The notes under the pieces: generated by a model
Database searches by the model: none
What the model saw: only the letters and a program-made list of their open reading frames with translations
Told to the model about the DNA's origin: nothing
Assembly (NCBI GenBank): GCA_016987375.1
Contig: PJRA01000216.1
Span: 1,527,853 to 1,591,852 of the forward strand
DNA from: Brachionus koreanus
Taxonomy: Eukaryota > Rotifera > Eurotatoria > Ploima > Brachionidae
DNA: 64,000 nt
Direction of reading: 5' to 3'
Part shown: piece by piece, positions 1 to 12,780 of the stretch
How positions within the stretch are numbered: position 1 is the stretch's first letter
How the letters are laid out: every line of letters begins with the position of its first letter
Position numbers and translations under genes: made by a program

Positions 1-1501
1 ATTTCTTGTAAAACTTGCATTCAAGTTTTTTTTCTTTATTTTGTAATTTTTTATTTCATTAATGTATTCGGGTGATTTCTCCTTTTTGTTAATGATTTCT
101 TCTTCCAAAAATTTAAACTCCATAAATGCACTAAAAACAAGTGAAAAATCTGTATTCTCAACAAAATCATTATGGTCTAAAGTCCATATTATATCCATTT
201 CAAATAATGAATTGAATGCTAAAAATTTAAAACAAAAAATTTACTTGCTTAATGTTTTGATAATAGCTGATTTATAACAAAAACTATTAAAATAGCAATT
301 TTTATATTTTGATGCTTTCTTATGAAAAAATATTGCTATTCATATGCAAATAATTTAGGAATTACATTTTCTGTTTGACATATTGACAAAAGTTTGCATT
401 GTTTCAATGTTTTTCATCAAAAATTTACGTTAGAATAAATAAATTTTTTGTTATTTTTTTATAATTTTTTTTTTATCAAAAAACAATTATTTAAGAAGAA
501 ACATCAACAAAATAATTAACTTAATGAAGCTGTTTGAAAATATTTTTAGAATTTAAATTTCAAATTTATTCAATTTAGAATTGAAAAAATAAAAAATATC
601 ATCAAGCTGGGTCCTGTGAAAAAAATACAAATGATAAATATTTCAATCACAATTTTCATTTTTCTCAATTATTAATCATATTTATAAATTTTAATATGAT
701 ACTAACAATGTTACATTCGCATGAAATGATTGTAAAAATTAAAATTAATTAATTTTTTTAATCTTAAAATAGAACAGCTCATTATGATTATGTTCTACAA
801 AAAAATCTATTTACTAATTATTGATACTTTTTAGATTTGGAATTTAGCTTGACATCAAGTCTGATTTAAAACAAAAAAATTTGTTCAATATTTTTTCAAA
901 CCTAAAGTTTTAAAAGCTCTTGCTATACATGTTGTGTCTTTAAAAATAATTTATTCAAAATATAATTATTCAAATAAGATTTTTTTGCCTAAAAAGCCTT
1001 CACATTCGCATTCGAGCTATAATCACAAACTCAGGTCTTTAAAATAGACTAAAAACGCTTCCCCTAAATTTAATCTAGCTCAGCAATAAATATTTTCAAT
1101 TTTAATTTTATCTTGTCTAGAGTTTTATTTTACTTTAGAACTCTTTTTAATAATATCAATTATGCCTAATTTATGGCAAAAGCTTAGCATGTTTTTTTTT
1201 ATTTAAATGGCATTAATTCCAGATGCTGAACTACGATCACTGTTTAAGCCAGATTTCTGGGAAAAAAATTATCCTTCAAACTAACCTTTTTCATGTTTAT
1301 TTTCTCTTCAGCAAGCAATTAAATAAAAATAAAACTGCTTTAAATCATAAATTAAAAAAAATAGCTTCAAAAATTAAAATATCAAATTTCTAATTAAAAA
1401 TTTTAAATAGAATTTTTTTATTTGTTTTAGTTTTATGAATATCAAATTTTAAATAAATAGATTAGGAATATTATGCGAAAAAGGTAAAAGTCTAACTTTA
1501 T
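1..1501. other. AT-rich stretch without a gene
   Basis: No coding segment with splice sites, RNA gene or recognisable repeat was found. The only open frame, near 62-277, has a low-complexity composition typical of chance frames in AT-rich DNA. The last few hundred bases presumably hold the promoter of the gene starting at 1502, but no motif stands out. Confidence 0.5.
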
Positions 1502-2551
1502 ATGGAAATCGAAACGCTAGAATTACAAAAGCTGTTAGATTCGTGTACAAATAGTAATGAGCTGCCAAACGTCTACGACATAAAAGAATCTAACAGTAAT
1601 TCAAGACGTAAAAAATTCTTAGTTGTTAAAGCAAATGAGACGGAAAAGGAAAATGATCCTTTGGTGCCAGAGTGGGACTTTAGAGATGACATTTTGAAAG
1701 AAGAAAATAAGATCGAACAACCACTTGATGCAACACTGGCAAGTTTAGAAGACGATGATGTTTTTTCCGACGAAATTTTGAAAGAATTTAAAAACTATCG
1801 CGAATTAGAAGGTCAAGACACCATAACTTCTCTTTCAAACAATGTTTATCAAAAACAATTGGCAAAAATTAGAAGAAAGGCCTCGTTGAGAAGCTCGGGA
1901 ACAATCAACTCATATGATCCAGTCGACAGGAAAAAAACAAATGAACCTGAAAATTCAATTAGTTCCCAATTAACTTCACTTAAATCAATTTTCAAATCAC
2001 AGGAAAGTCTTTTTTCAAAAAGATCAGTCAAATTATTTGACTCTATATCAACGTTCGTTCAAGATGGCACGATGCCACATCAAAGCACTAAACAAACACC
2101 AAGCATTTCACCAAATCCCAATACTCAGATGTCAGTGTCAAATCAGAATTTAAACAAGCAGAAAAGAACAGCACCCGAACCATCCGATAGAATAAAAAAT
2201 TCCAGTAATACAAACTTAAGCAAGTCAGATCAAGTTTTTGAAGTATTTCAAAATTGTATCACAAATTCTGAACAAGTTGACAAAGACATGTTGGATAAAT
2301 TTGTTTCAACTTATAAAATTTTGCAGCTTAAATATCAAAATAAAAAAGACACAAATAGGAGAATATGTCTATTTGCTGAATTATTAGTATTTATGATGAT
2401 AATAATACTGACAATTTGGTTTGGTAAAACAGTAATAACTCAAATTCAAGTTATACAAATGTATAGTGAGGCAAATGTGCAACAATTTCTATCTGGTTTT
2501 AATATTTCAAATGCCTCAATGAACCATTCTTCCGTATCACTAGTTAAATAA
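1502..2551 (+). CDS. Orphan single-pass membrane protein (349 aa)
   Basis: Single-exon frame from ATG to TAA, 349 residues. I do not recognise the family. Residues 1-280 are hydrophilic and Ser/Asn/Lys-rich, probably disordered, with an acidic patch near 80-100. One clear hydrophobic segment lies at about 288-308, preceded by basic residues. The final 40 residues contain three N-glycosylation sequons (NIS, NAS, NHS). This fits a cytosolic N-terminus, one membrane span near the C-terminus and a short luminal or extracellular tail. Codon use and length argue for a real gene in this background. It converges with the CUB-receptor gene, with 315 bp between the stops. Function is unknown; it may be lineage-specific. 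Confidence 0.7.
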   Translation: MEIETLELQKLLDSCTNSNELPNVYDIKESNSNSRRKKFLVVKANETEKENDPLVPEWDFRDDILKEENKIEQPLDATLASLEDDDVFSDEILKEFKNYRELEGQDTITSLSNNVYQKQLAKIRRKASLRSSGTINSYDPVDRKKTNEPENSISSQLTSLKSIFKSQESLFSKRSVKLFDSISTFVQDGTMPHQSTKQTPSISPNPNTQMSVSNQNLNKQKRTAPEPSDRIKNSSNTNLSKSDQVFEVFQNCITNSEQVDKDMLDKFVSTYKILQLKYQNKKDTNRRICLFAELLVFMMIIILTIWFGKTVITQIQVIQMYSEANVQQFLSGFNISNASMNHSSVSLVK

Positions 2552-2866
2552 TTTTTCAAAATGTTCTTAGTAAATATTTAATTTCTATTAGTGCCTAACA
2601 ATCTTCTAAAGTTTTTTTAATTTTATAATTTTAAAAAAATATATTTTTTTTATTGATTTTTGTTCCATAGAAAAAAAAAAGAAATTTTTTAAATTTGAAA
2701 AAATTTTCCTAGGTAACAAAAAAAATTAAATTTCAGTAAATCAAATATCCAAGATTCCTAGAAAAAGATTTGATTAAGTGAATCTAAAAGCGCTATAGGC
2801 AAATAAAAAAAAATATTTTCTTTAATTCTTTATTTAAAATTGTTTTGATAAAAACTAAATACAAAA
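2552..2866. other. Convergent intergenic spacer
   Basis: 315 bp between two converging stop codons. Very AT-rich with several A/T runs; it must hold both 3' ends. No other feature seen. Confidence 0.5.
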
Positions 2867-5800
2867 TTAAACTGACGTAATAGCGGCTTCTAAAATGAAA
2901 ATTTGTTAATATTAAGTAGTTTAAAAAAAAATATTAAAATAGAATTTACCTAAAAAATCAATCGAATGGGACGAATTTGAATTCGCTGGTGAGTACTTGT
3001 AATAAATCATCGGATTAGGATTTGAGTTTAGAATAGCGTCGGGCTTAGACTTTTTTTTCTTTTTAAGACGGAAAAATAAACAAAGAGTCAAAAATATAAC
3101 GAGGATAATTAATGATGAAAAAAATGTAACCAGTTGAACAAAGCTTGGAAAATTATTTGGTTTCTTACTATTTACAAAGCCTAAAAACAAAATTGAATAT
3201 TTGAAAAATCAAAACTAAAACCTCATTTACATTTATCTGGCTCATCTGAAAAATCATTGGGACAATGTTCAATTTTATCACAATAAAATGTAGAATCTAT
3301 GCAATATTTGGTTTGATTACACATAAACTCATTCGATTTGCATTTATTCTCAATTGCTTTTTTTTAAACAAAAATTTTATTTTAAAGAAATAATTTTTAC
3401 CAAATTTTTAACCAACCTTTTGATGCTGTGATCCAATTTAGAATTAATTTTCCATCATTTAATCTTGTTGATTTACCTATAACTAATCTAAAAAAGAATC
3501 AATTAATTTTTTTTTTAAACAATTTCAAATTTTATTTATACTGTATTTTAATAAATGATGAATCTAGAATAAAATTTTTTGTTGAACTATCTAGGGTATA
3601 CTCAAATTTTGGAACAAATGAATTTGTAGTTCCAGATTCATCTTGACGCTTTTCCTCTGATAAATCTATCATGTAATCAGAATTTAGATCGCTTAACAAT
3701 TGATTTGATCTTATTGAATTGTCATTCATTTCATATATTCTTATTACAAATTGATTTGAAATTTTATCATCTATATTATCCTTATTAAATGACAATAAAA
3801 TGCTTTTTCCATTCTCTGATTTTATATACCAATCACAGTAGTAATTTGATTCCAATTGCCTGTCAATAATTATTTGTCCATATTTTACGACATCATTTGC
3901 ATAATAATGGTATTTACACTCTTTTTCAATTTTTAACTAACAATTCTATGATTTATCTAAAATGAAAAAAACAAACCTCTTAAAATCAAATAGTCATAGT
4001 CAAGACTGAATCCTTTTTCGTAGTTTTCATGATCAGAGTAAAAAGTTAGTACAACTTTTTTGGTATTTTCGGCCGTAATTACTGGAGGTGGGACAGAATT
4101 TCCACAATATCTTAATTGATTCAATTGATAAAAGCTAAATTTTCATCTAAAGCATTTTTTCTTACCTATTCAATAGAGTCCAGCTCTGTCTAAAATCTTT
4201 CTCATAATTGTCATATCTACCATTTGAGATTAAATATTCCGGATATTCTTTGGTACCGTAAACACTTAGATTATCTTTATGCTTAGAGCAGCTTCTAATG
4301 TATTTTTTATTATCAAAAAAAGTTGAAATTTAATTTAAAAAAAAGTACTTTTCATCACTTTGGCCAAGCTTAAAGTCAATGAAACTGAATAAAATTCGTT
4401 GATTGCTAGAAGAAAGGTCAAAAATATAAGTACACCGAATGCTAAGAGGATAATTGTGAGGATATCTGGGCGAGTTAATTGTTCCATACATTACACTTTC
4501 GCTATTGTAAGTGAAAAGACAAGTTCTATTTTGATAAATTCGGGTTCCCTGAATTCCAAATTCAGTATAAAATGAATAGCTTGCTTTGAAGTTTGAAGGC
4601 GTAAATCGATCAACATTAATTGAATTAAAAACAAGCGTCAAATGTGATCCATCAGACTTTATCTCTCTAGGCTCTTTAGTCAAGCGATTGAAACAATATT
4701 TTGATTTAGTCTGATCAGACCCATATACAACAAAGTAAGATACCGAATTTTCATTGCATCTTTTTTTAAAAAAATAAAATTTAAAAATCTATTCAAATTT
4801 AATTTTCCAAAAATTACATATTTCTTAATGTGCTTTGTCTTACATCGATTAAATAAAAATTAAGCTTAATAGATTCTAAATTGTGATGGTCGTTGAGTCC
4901 TTCGAATATGTATTTACAAGAAGCATTAATCGGATGTGATCGAAAAAAGTTTGGTGAATAAATGAGACCATTTGGCATTGAACTTGTGAATTTTTGATCA
5001 CAATCTGAATTTTATTTGAAAAAATTTGATCATTTAGAAAAATATGTTGTATTTTTTTGATAATTTTACTTGATCCCGTCACATGCTTGCCGGTCACAAA
5101 AGATAGATCAGCAAATTGATTGCTAAATTTATAAAAAGCTTTAAATCCTTTACGAAGTAGAATTTTGCTCTCATCTTCGGAATATTCTTCGTTTCCTAGG
5201 GAATCAGCCATTTCAAATTCAATTTCAAACAAATTAAATGTTGAATAAAGTGTAAAATTTAGCTTTCGACCACAATAAGTTTCAAAAAGAACTTTTTCAA
5301 ATTTGACATTATTCATTTGAGAACCATTTAAAACGCTTTTTTTTTCATTTGTTACCTCTAATTTCTGGTAATCATAAATTTTTATGACATCATATGGACA
5401 ACTTAAAAATAAGAAATAATTAAATTGAAAGAAAATCTTTTTTTAAAATTATAATTTACTGATCAGCCCCATAGTGAATTAATATTTCTTCGAAATAAAT
5501 TTCAACTCTTTCATCCGGCATGCCAATAAACCTATAGGAACAATTAAGTAAATTTGGATATGTTCCAGGATAAGTAGGTGATATAAACATTCCATCTTTA
5601 GAAATATCACTTTTGAATTCGTATTCACAAGAATCTGTTGATTTACGACCATTATTGTACATATCTTTTTTCAAAATTATCAAAAAAAAATAAAAAATAC
5701 AAGCTAATTGTTGCAAAAATTATTTTACCTGCTTTTAAAAATTCATAGCTTCCTCTAAAGAAAGTGTCTTTGTTTTTCCCATCGGTATGAAAAGCAATTA

Positions 5801-6329
5801 TAATTATATTATGATAACTAACAAGAACATTTGGTTTTTTCCACCCACACCATCTTGATAAAAAATTTGTCTCCACAAAATTGTTAATGTTTTTTTCATG
5901 CACTTGAATATATGTATCTATATATTCGTTTAAACATTCCGGTGCTTGCGATCTTAAATCGAAATCGGAAAACTTAAGCATCACTTTTTCATTTCTATTT
6001 GCTATAAATTTGTATATACACAGCAAAGTTTCGTTATATCTATTTAAGCTTTCAATTAATGATTGATCTAACTCAAATATGCCTTTTGATTCCACTGATT
6101 TGTATGAATAAAATTCTCCACATACTAAATTTTAATATTTTTTAAATTTAACTTTAATTAAAAAAAAGGTACTTTTTTCTATGCACTCAATTGAGCTAAA
6201 TCTTTGATTATTGAACCAAAATATATTATGTTGAGTTAAATTTAAAAGATAAAAAACAAAAAAATTCAGAACTATTGTTGATGTTGAAACCAATTTATTC
6301 AAATCGAATAGACAGATTGGTTTTTGCAT
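2867..6329 (-). CDS. CUB(5)-LDLa transmembrane receptor, NETO/SOL-like layout
   Basis: Thirteen exons, all with GT-AG junctions that keep frame: 6329-6173, 6124-5729, 5664-5460, 5401-5070, 5004-4818, 4759-4349, 4294-4166, 4110-3977, 3920-3542, 3487-3417, 3356-3231, 3180-2950, 2889-2867 (926 aa). Residues 1-32 look like a signal peptide. CUB domains lie near 54-184, 198-362, 364-505, 510-650 and 652-790; the fifth is divergent. Typical CUB features include SPTYPGTYP, SPRYPHNYP and the CGNS...FYSDHE region of CUB4. An LDL-receptor class A module at about 805-843 has all six cysteines and an FSDE core. A membrane span follows (about 855-880), then a basic stop-transfer KKKKK and a short tail ending ITSV, which fits a class I PDZ ligand. 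CUB repeats, then LDLa, TM and a PDZ-type tail recall NETO and SOL-type auxiliary subunits of ionotropic receptors, but NETO has two CUBs, so orthology is not claimed. Confidence 0.85.
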
Positions 6330-9300
6330 GATTTTCGAGGTGAATATTACGATGAAATAGTCGATTTCATTATTTTTTTTGCCAGAATCCAATTTGTGCA
6401 AATTTTTTATTTTTAACTCAAGTAAATCTCAATATTTACTTTTGTTGTTTGTGTTAGCTAATCTAATCTACACTTTTTTCAATATTAATTAAAAATTAAT
6501 TTATTTTCTGATCAAATAAGTAAATGGCTTGATTTTTGTCCCCAAAGGCTAATAAAAATTTTAAGAAAAGATGACAACAAATTTTAACATTTTTAATTGC
6601 GCTTCGGTAGAGCTACTTTGAAAACAAGTTTTGAGAAAAAATATAATTTTAAAATTTAATTGCACTTCAGTTCAATTTCTCTCATTTATTTCAGCAATTT
6701 TTTTTAATCATTTTCGACTCAATGAGATAAATTTCAACCGACCTTAAAAATTTAATTCAAATACTTCTATTAAACATGTTGATGTTAAGCATAGGAGAAA
6801 AAATTGATTTTTGACACTTGAAAATAAAATTGAAATTGATTAATTAGATAAAAAGCCAAAATTCTTTCATTCTTATTTATCAAAAATTAAAAAAAAAGAA
6901 AAGAAAAGAAAAAATATAAAGAATGATGTAACATATGTTCATTTAATTAAATAGAATTCTAAATGATGCTATTTAGTGTCATATAAAGAACTCATTTTAT
7001 TTTTAACTCTTAATTTTCAATTTATCAATATCAAACTTATAAAATCTATTTTTAAACTGATCTTTTCTTGGCTGATTGCGATAATTTAAATTATTGATAT
7101 GATGAAAATAATTGATCTAATAAAAACTCTTTGGATTATTGATAAAATAAAGATTTAAAATGAATAGTTATACAATAAGATAATTTTTCGAAATGTTTTT
7201 CATTAGATTATAGAATTCAATTACAAACACAAAAGCTTAACCTAGTTGAAAGATAATTTCTAAAATAGATATTTATTTTAGCTAAAATGGAAAAAAAATT
7301 AAACTAAAAACTTTTTATTTGAAAAATATTCTTCTTGTATGACAACGAAGAACATCCAGTGGCGAGTCTGAGAACAAAAACATTATCCTGAAGCAGTTTA
7401 GGTAGTCTATATATGAATAAGTTGTTTTTTTTCTTTCATATCGATTTACAAGTTTAACTAAACGAGCATCTTGAGCCCATTATTATATAAAAGTCGATAG
7501 GCTCGCTTTGCAGTTGAATTGATATCAATAAATCAATTTTGTTTTAGGTCAAAATTACAATTAATACTTGCCATTTTTGATACTAAATCCGAAATGGCAA
7601 TATCGATAAATTTCTAAATTATACAGTTAACAGTCTAATTAAGACAATGCTAGTCCAACAAACTTAAAGAGTTGTAAACGCTGATAAATTTCTATTGAAA
7701 ATAATTGCTTTCTGTTTAGAAAATAATTTATTAAATATTCCAGTAATTTTATCTACAACTGTAAAAATGTTGATAGATATAAAATAATATTTATTCAATT
7801 TATATCTCGGTACGTGTAAATTTGATTAAATTTATTTACTAAAATTTTAGAATAAAATCTTATCAATCATTAAATATTTGAGTTTTATTTTTGGATTACA
7901 GGAAAAAAGTTAACGCAAGCTAAATTCTGACTTGAAAGCGTTATTTCCTTTGGAAAATAATTAGATTGATATATTGTTTTTATCTTAATTGTGCGATCAA
8001 TTTTCCTCATTAAATTAAGCAAATATTAGACAAGATTATCAGAGAATATTTTTTCTCTTAGACCATGTTTTTCTAATGAACATTAATTTTTTCAAAAAAA
8101 AATACCAAAAATCATCTAAATAGCGCTCAAATTTTTTTCTCCTTAAAAAAAAAACAAATATAATTTTTAATAACGTAAAACAGGATTAAATTTTATTCAT
8201 GAACTCAAAGACACACAAAGTTGAGCTCTAAATGAATTCTTTCAAAATAGTTATAAAACTGTTGCCCATATTTTTAATTTATCTAATTCACTTTAATAGA
8301 AATTCGTTTTTGGATTAAAACCTATTTCTCTTTTGTTTTCTGTTTAATTTCAATCAATATTTTTCTCTTTAAAAAATTTGATATACAAATGCGAAAAAAA
8401 TTGACCAAATTTATATCAAAATAAAGCTAGTTAATCGAAATATTTAGCACATGCCATATTTCAATTTTTTTTTTGGAAGAAAAAAACAAAAGATTTTTTA
8501 TTCAATTCTTCTAAAGTTTGTTAAAAATACTGTCTCAATCTATACATTCTTTTATAAACATGCAAAATATTCTCATGAGTATTCGAGCTTTAATAAATGA
8601 CTTATTTTGAAAATAAAAATAATCAACGCATATTGCTGATAATTTGTTTAAAAAAATATTATTAACTAAACATGAAATTCTTTAGGATAGCCGAAAAACT
8701 AACCCCAAGTATTTAATTCTAATAATTAGAAAAATTCATATGTTCAATATTGGACAATAAAATTATATTTTTTGTCTAAATTTCTTTTTAAAACTATATG
8801 TATTGTTGTCACCTAAAGCAAATCCAAAGGTTAATATGATGCATTAAATGCATCATTTGATAGATTTGCTGGGAACAAGTCATTAGTAAAAATATTTCTT
8901 TGAAATAAATTGAATCATAATCTTGTACAAAAGCAAATCCCTTAAGACAGCATTCGAAGAATAAACGGAATTAAAAAAAGTAATTATAAAATTAATTGAA
9001 TTTATATTTATTTGTTTTCCATATTTAAGCTCAACTATGGGACAAACTTTAGTTTGATTGCACAATCAGGCAGCTCAACTTGCCTAGTTTAAACTAGAAT
9101 ATTTTCTTAGTTTGGCTTTGTTGGCTTCAATTTGTTTTAATGAAATTCTCAGACTCGATGCAAATTAGATAAACAAATTTTGTTAGAAAAAAAAAACTAT
9201 TTATGAAGATAATTTTGAATAGCTTGCCATTCATTTTTTCTTTTCTAGACTAGTTTCTTTTTTAAACGATTCTACTTATTTAAAAAAAAAATATTTCTCA

Positions 9301-11583
9301 TTAAAATTTGACACTTAAAAAAAAATATAAACAAAATTTGATGATGCAATTTAACTATAATTGATTTTAAATTAATGCTTTCAGTTCTAAAATAGCATAA
9401 AATATTCGAATACAAGTCAGACAAAAGTGTAACATGATTCTGAGCTTAGGTTTAATCTTAACTAAATAGTAATTTTAAAGCCAGTATTTTAAAATATATT
9501 TTAGACAGCCTAGGGTCAGTAAAATTGAATATTTTCTTTTTAACTTTCTCTAGGTAATATTTAAGAAATAATTCTAAGATCCCTTAAAAGTAAAGATTTT
9601 AGTCTTTGACCAATTAATTCTAATGAATTTTGAACAAACACGACACACTGATTATTAATAATTTTAATTGATTTTGAATGGAATTTTTAAGACAAATATA
9701 AACTCAGCACAGACGTCAAATCTCGCGGAAGACAAATAAGAATATTTAAATATTGTATCGTTTAAGCTCGATTATTATTTCACGTACTTTTAGGATTCAG
9801 AAACCTATCGAGTGGACAAATATTGTTGTTGATTCAAAACACCTAGGCACATATTTTTCTATCAAAATAAAGATGCACTTATTTTATCTTTAAAATTTCA
9901 AATTAAATGATATTTAATTCTAAAAATTCAACAATCTAATAAAAAAGTACTAATATTATATTTGTGTGTTTATTGTTTATGGGATTAATTTTTTGCCTGA
10001 CTAAAACATTAAATTTAAAATGAGCTTTTTTTTTTTCAAAATTAATTCAAAAATAAATTCCAATTAAAATGTAAAGTTGTTTATTCCACATGTCACTTTT
10101 AATTATGAGAAATAAAAAATGCCTAGCTCAAGATAAACACTGAGATAAAAATGGAGTTAAAAATTTTTGTCATAGTCATAGTTGTTGAGTGGTGAGTCAA
10201 GATAAAATAAATGAAATGATAATATCTTATCTCAAATCGAGGCACGATTCCCTAAATTATTGATTGTAAATTCCAGATATCAATGCAACCTAGATATGAT
10301 ATTTATAAATGATGTTTCTTTCGTAATTTAGAGGCTTCAAAATAAAACCCTCACTTAAGCTAAACTGTTTGTTATTTTTAGGCGCTATTGAGAAAAAAAA
10401 TCAAAGAAAAGAAAATATTCTAAGTTTTAATTAACTTAGTTTTTTATTTTGCTTAAAATATATATATCATATAAAATAAAGAAGATTAAAAGGCGAATCT
10501 CTGCTAAAGGAAATTTATCTTCAAATAGTCTAACTAAATCACTTGTTAAAATAAATTTTCATCTAGTTTGAATGAGATTTTGTTAGCCGAGCATAAATGA
10601 TCGAAATCTGATAATTCACCAAAAGTATGAATAAAGTTTGATTTATTAAAAAGATAAATTCTGTAAATAGCGTCAAGTCAAGTATATTTTTCAATGAGAT
10701 AAAATAAAGATAAATTTTTTTTTTCTAAGAACTCTAAATTATCATTGATCATGACCAAATAAACAAAGATGTGAAGATAGCGATTTTTATTTTTTCCTCA
10801 TTTCATTTATTCATTAAAAAATCTTAGAATAATATACAAAAACAATTAGCAGAAAAAGCATTTTAAAAGCTTTATGAAAAAAAGATTTCTATTTGAATTC
10901 CTAACACTTGAATTCTTTGTTGTTTTTTCTTCATCTTTCGAAAATAAAAATTGTTTCTAAATAAAAAACACTTTGCTAGCTAAAAAATTTTAAAATATGC
11001 TTTAAACAAGCATTAAATTTTTGTAAAAAAATTAAAAAAAAAATTATTCCATTTAATTGCATTTTTTAAGTATTAAATTATTTTTTATATTGACACACTT
11101 AATAATTATAGTCATTTTTTTCTAATAGACAGTAATTATTTGTTTATTTAAAATTGAATCTTTGACATATATTTATTAAAAAGCTTAGAGTACGAATTCT
11201 AAATATTTGTTTAAAAAAAAAGATTCTAATAATACAAAGACGAGATTGATATGCCATTCAAGACAGGTCTTTTTGGCACCTTAAAATTGATAAAAATTAA
11301 TTAATATATAATTTATTTTAAATCAAAGGTTTAGAGGGAGGAATACTCGGTCAAAATAATTTAGTTATGATATGAATTGTTTATTGATTTTATGTGCGTT
11401 ATGTGAAAAAAAAATTTAGTTTACAAGAAAAATCGGGGTCTAACTTGAACTTAATTGACTTTATCAAGTTAAAATCTTTCTTGGTTAATTTTTGTAATTT
11501 AGAATATTTAGGTTATTGAAGTTAAACTTGATTTAATAAAAAAAAAAGAAAATTTTTAAAAATAAATTGATTAATTTCTTAAA
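6330..11583. other. Long AT-rich stretch without a gene
   Basis: About 5.2 kb upstream of the CUB receptor. No frame shows protein-family signal or plausible exon chains, and no RNA gene was recognised. It contains a short near-perfect palindrome around 8835-8856 and many A/T homopolymer runs. It may hold regulatory DNA of the receptor gene; nothing specific can be supported. Confidence 0.5.
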
Positions 11584-12780
11584 TTATTTTACATATCGAG
11601 TTTTTTCCGTATAAAATTCGCTCAATTTATTAGCCAAAATCTTCTCAAAATTGGTCACCTTACCAAAATTGCTCATTGTGGTCAACGTATTCGGTATATC
11701 ACTTATTATATTTTGAACTATTTTAACTTCATTATTTTTAATTCGCTGGTATCTCTCATTGGGATACTCTTTTTTTACATGCAGGGTCGAATGATTGCCG
11801 AAAAAATTTCTATACTCACAATTAGGATCTTGACAATAACTTGGATTATTAGAATAGCTATCGTCAATTAATAAATTTTTGTTACCACTTGTATTGTTCT
11901 TGAATTCACTTTTCTCTAAGCTTTGATCAAATTCTACTGAAGACGATAAATTTTCTACATTTCCTTTTGTATTAGTTTCTTCTATTGTACGCTTATTCCC
12001 ATAACTATTATCCGTCAAATGAATATGCTCTATCGGCTTATAAATATTGCTCAAACGATTCTTCCTTGATTTACGCAAAGCATAATTAAAATTATTATGC
12101 GATAAAATTCTAGTGCCTGCAGGACTTATATCTGGAAGACTTGATTTAACCTGAAGTGGAAACTCGGTATTTCTTTTGGCTCTATTTACAAAGCTGTGAT
12201 GTTCAACCTTGTTATTTGAATTTTTTTTGCGTCTATAATGAGAGAATTTTTTTATGCCGGGAAAATCCTCACTCTCATCAATTAGAAATGTATTATTTCT
12301 TACTAAAATATCTTTCTGCTCTTCAATTTGAACTGGTCCATAACATTCCTTATTAATTTCCTTTAAATAGTCATTTTTCAGCACAAAAATGGTTTCTTTG
12401 GTTTCTTCTTTGTTGCATTTCAATGAAATCGGAGGCGTTTTGGTGTTCTTGTCAAACGAGCTTTGTTTGTTTTGACTCCTGGATAAATTTGATGACTGCA
12501 GCTTTGTTCGCAACCAATGCATCTGGGCAATTATTTCTGCATCTTTGATCGGCTCATAAAATCTGATATTTTTTTTGATAAGATATTTTCGCTGGTTTAA
12601 AAGTTTTGCTAAATTGGTATCGCTGCCAGATGACGAACGAGAAGAAGTGGAAAAATCTGGATGCAAGTCATCAAATAGGTCTTTTTTAAACGGATTTAGA
12701 GCAACAATAGTTGTGTTGTAATTAAAATTTGCCGGTTTTTCCGGAGAACTAATTTTGCTTCCTTGGATATTTGTAATCAT
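11584..12780 (-). CDS. Orphan hydrophilic protein (398 aa)
   Basis: Single-exon frame, ATG to TAA, 398 residues. No family recognised. The protein has no signal peptide or membrane span and is rich in Ser, Asn, Lys and Glu, so it is likely an intracellular, largely disordered protein. A Ser-rich run (STSSRSSSGSD) lies near residue 45. A conserved-looking aromatic/hydrophobic stretch (RFYEPIKDAEIIAQMHWLR) is near 73-91. The C-terminal 60 residues are predicted helical and end in RYVK. Residues 318-332 carry a CQDPNCEYRNFFGNH segment with two Cys and one His, too few to claim a zinc site. No neighbour lies within 2.7 kb. The long uninterrupted frame in AT-rich DNA makes a real gene likely. Confidence 0.65.
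   Translation of the reverse strand: MITNIQGSKISSPEKPANFNYNTTIVALNPFKKDLFDDLHPDFSTSSRSSSGSDTNLAKLLNQRKYLIKKNIRFYEPIKDAEIIAQMHWLRTKLQSSNLSRSQNKQSSFDKNTKTPPISLKCNKEETKETIFVLKNDYLKEINKECYGPVQIEEQKDILVRNNTFLIDESEDFPGIKKFSHYRRKKNSNNKVEHHSFVNRAKRNTEFPLQVKSSLPDISPAGTRILSHNNFNYALRKSRKNRLSNIYKPIEHIHLTDNSYGNKRTIEETNTKGNVENLSSSVEFDQSLEKSEFKNNTSGNKNLLIDDSYSNNPSYCQDPNCEYRNFFGNHSTLHVKKEYPNERYQRIKNNEVKIVQNIISDIPNTLTTMSNFGKVTNFEKILANKLSEFYTEKTRYVK

Noticed and set aside
62..277. 71-codon open frame near the window start
   Set aside because: Low-complexity Lys/Asn/Ser/Ile composition, no splice continuation or family features; expected by chance in AT-rich DNA.
4873..5003. Apparent frameshift between CUB2 and CUB3 of the receptor
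   Set aside because: Explained by a 66-nt GT-AG intron (5069-5005) that joins GS to NCDQK in frame, so the gene is not broken.
8835..8856. Palindrome ATGATGCAT-taa-ATGCATCAT
   Set aside because: Perfect 9-bp arms but isolated; a short palindrome of this kind is expected somewhere in 64 kb, and no nearby gene or element uses it.
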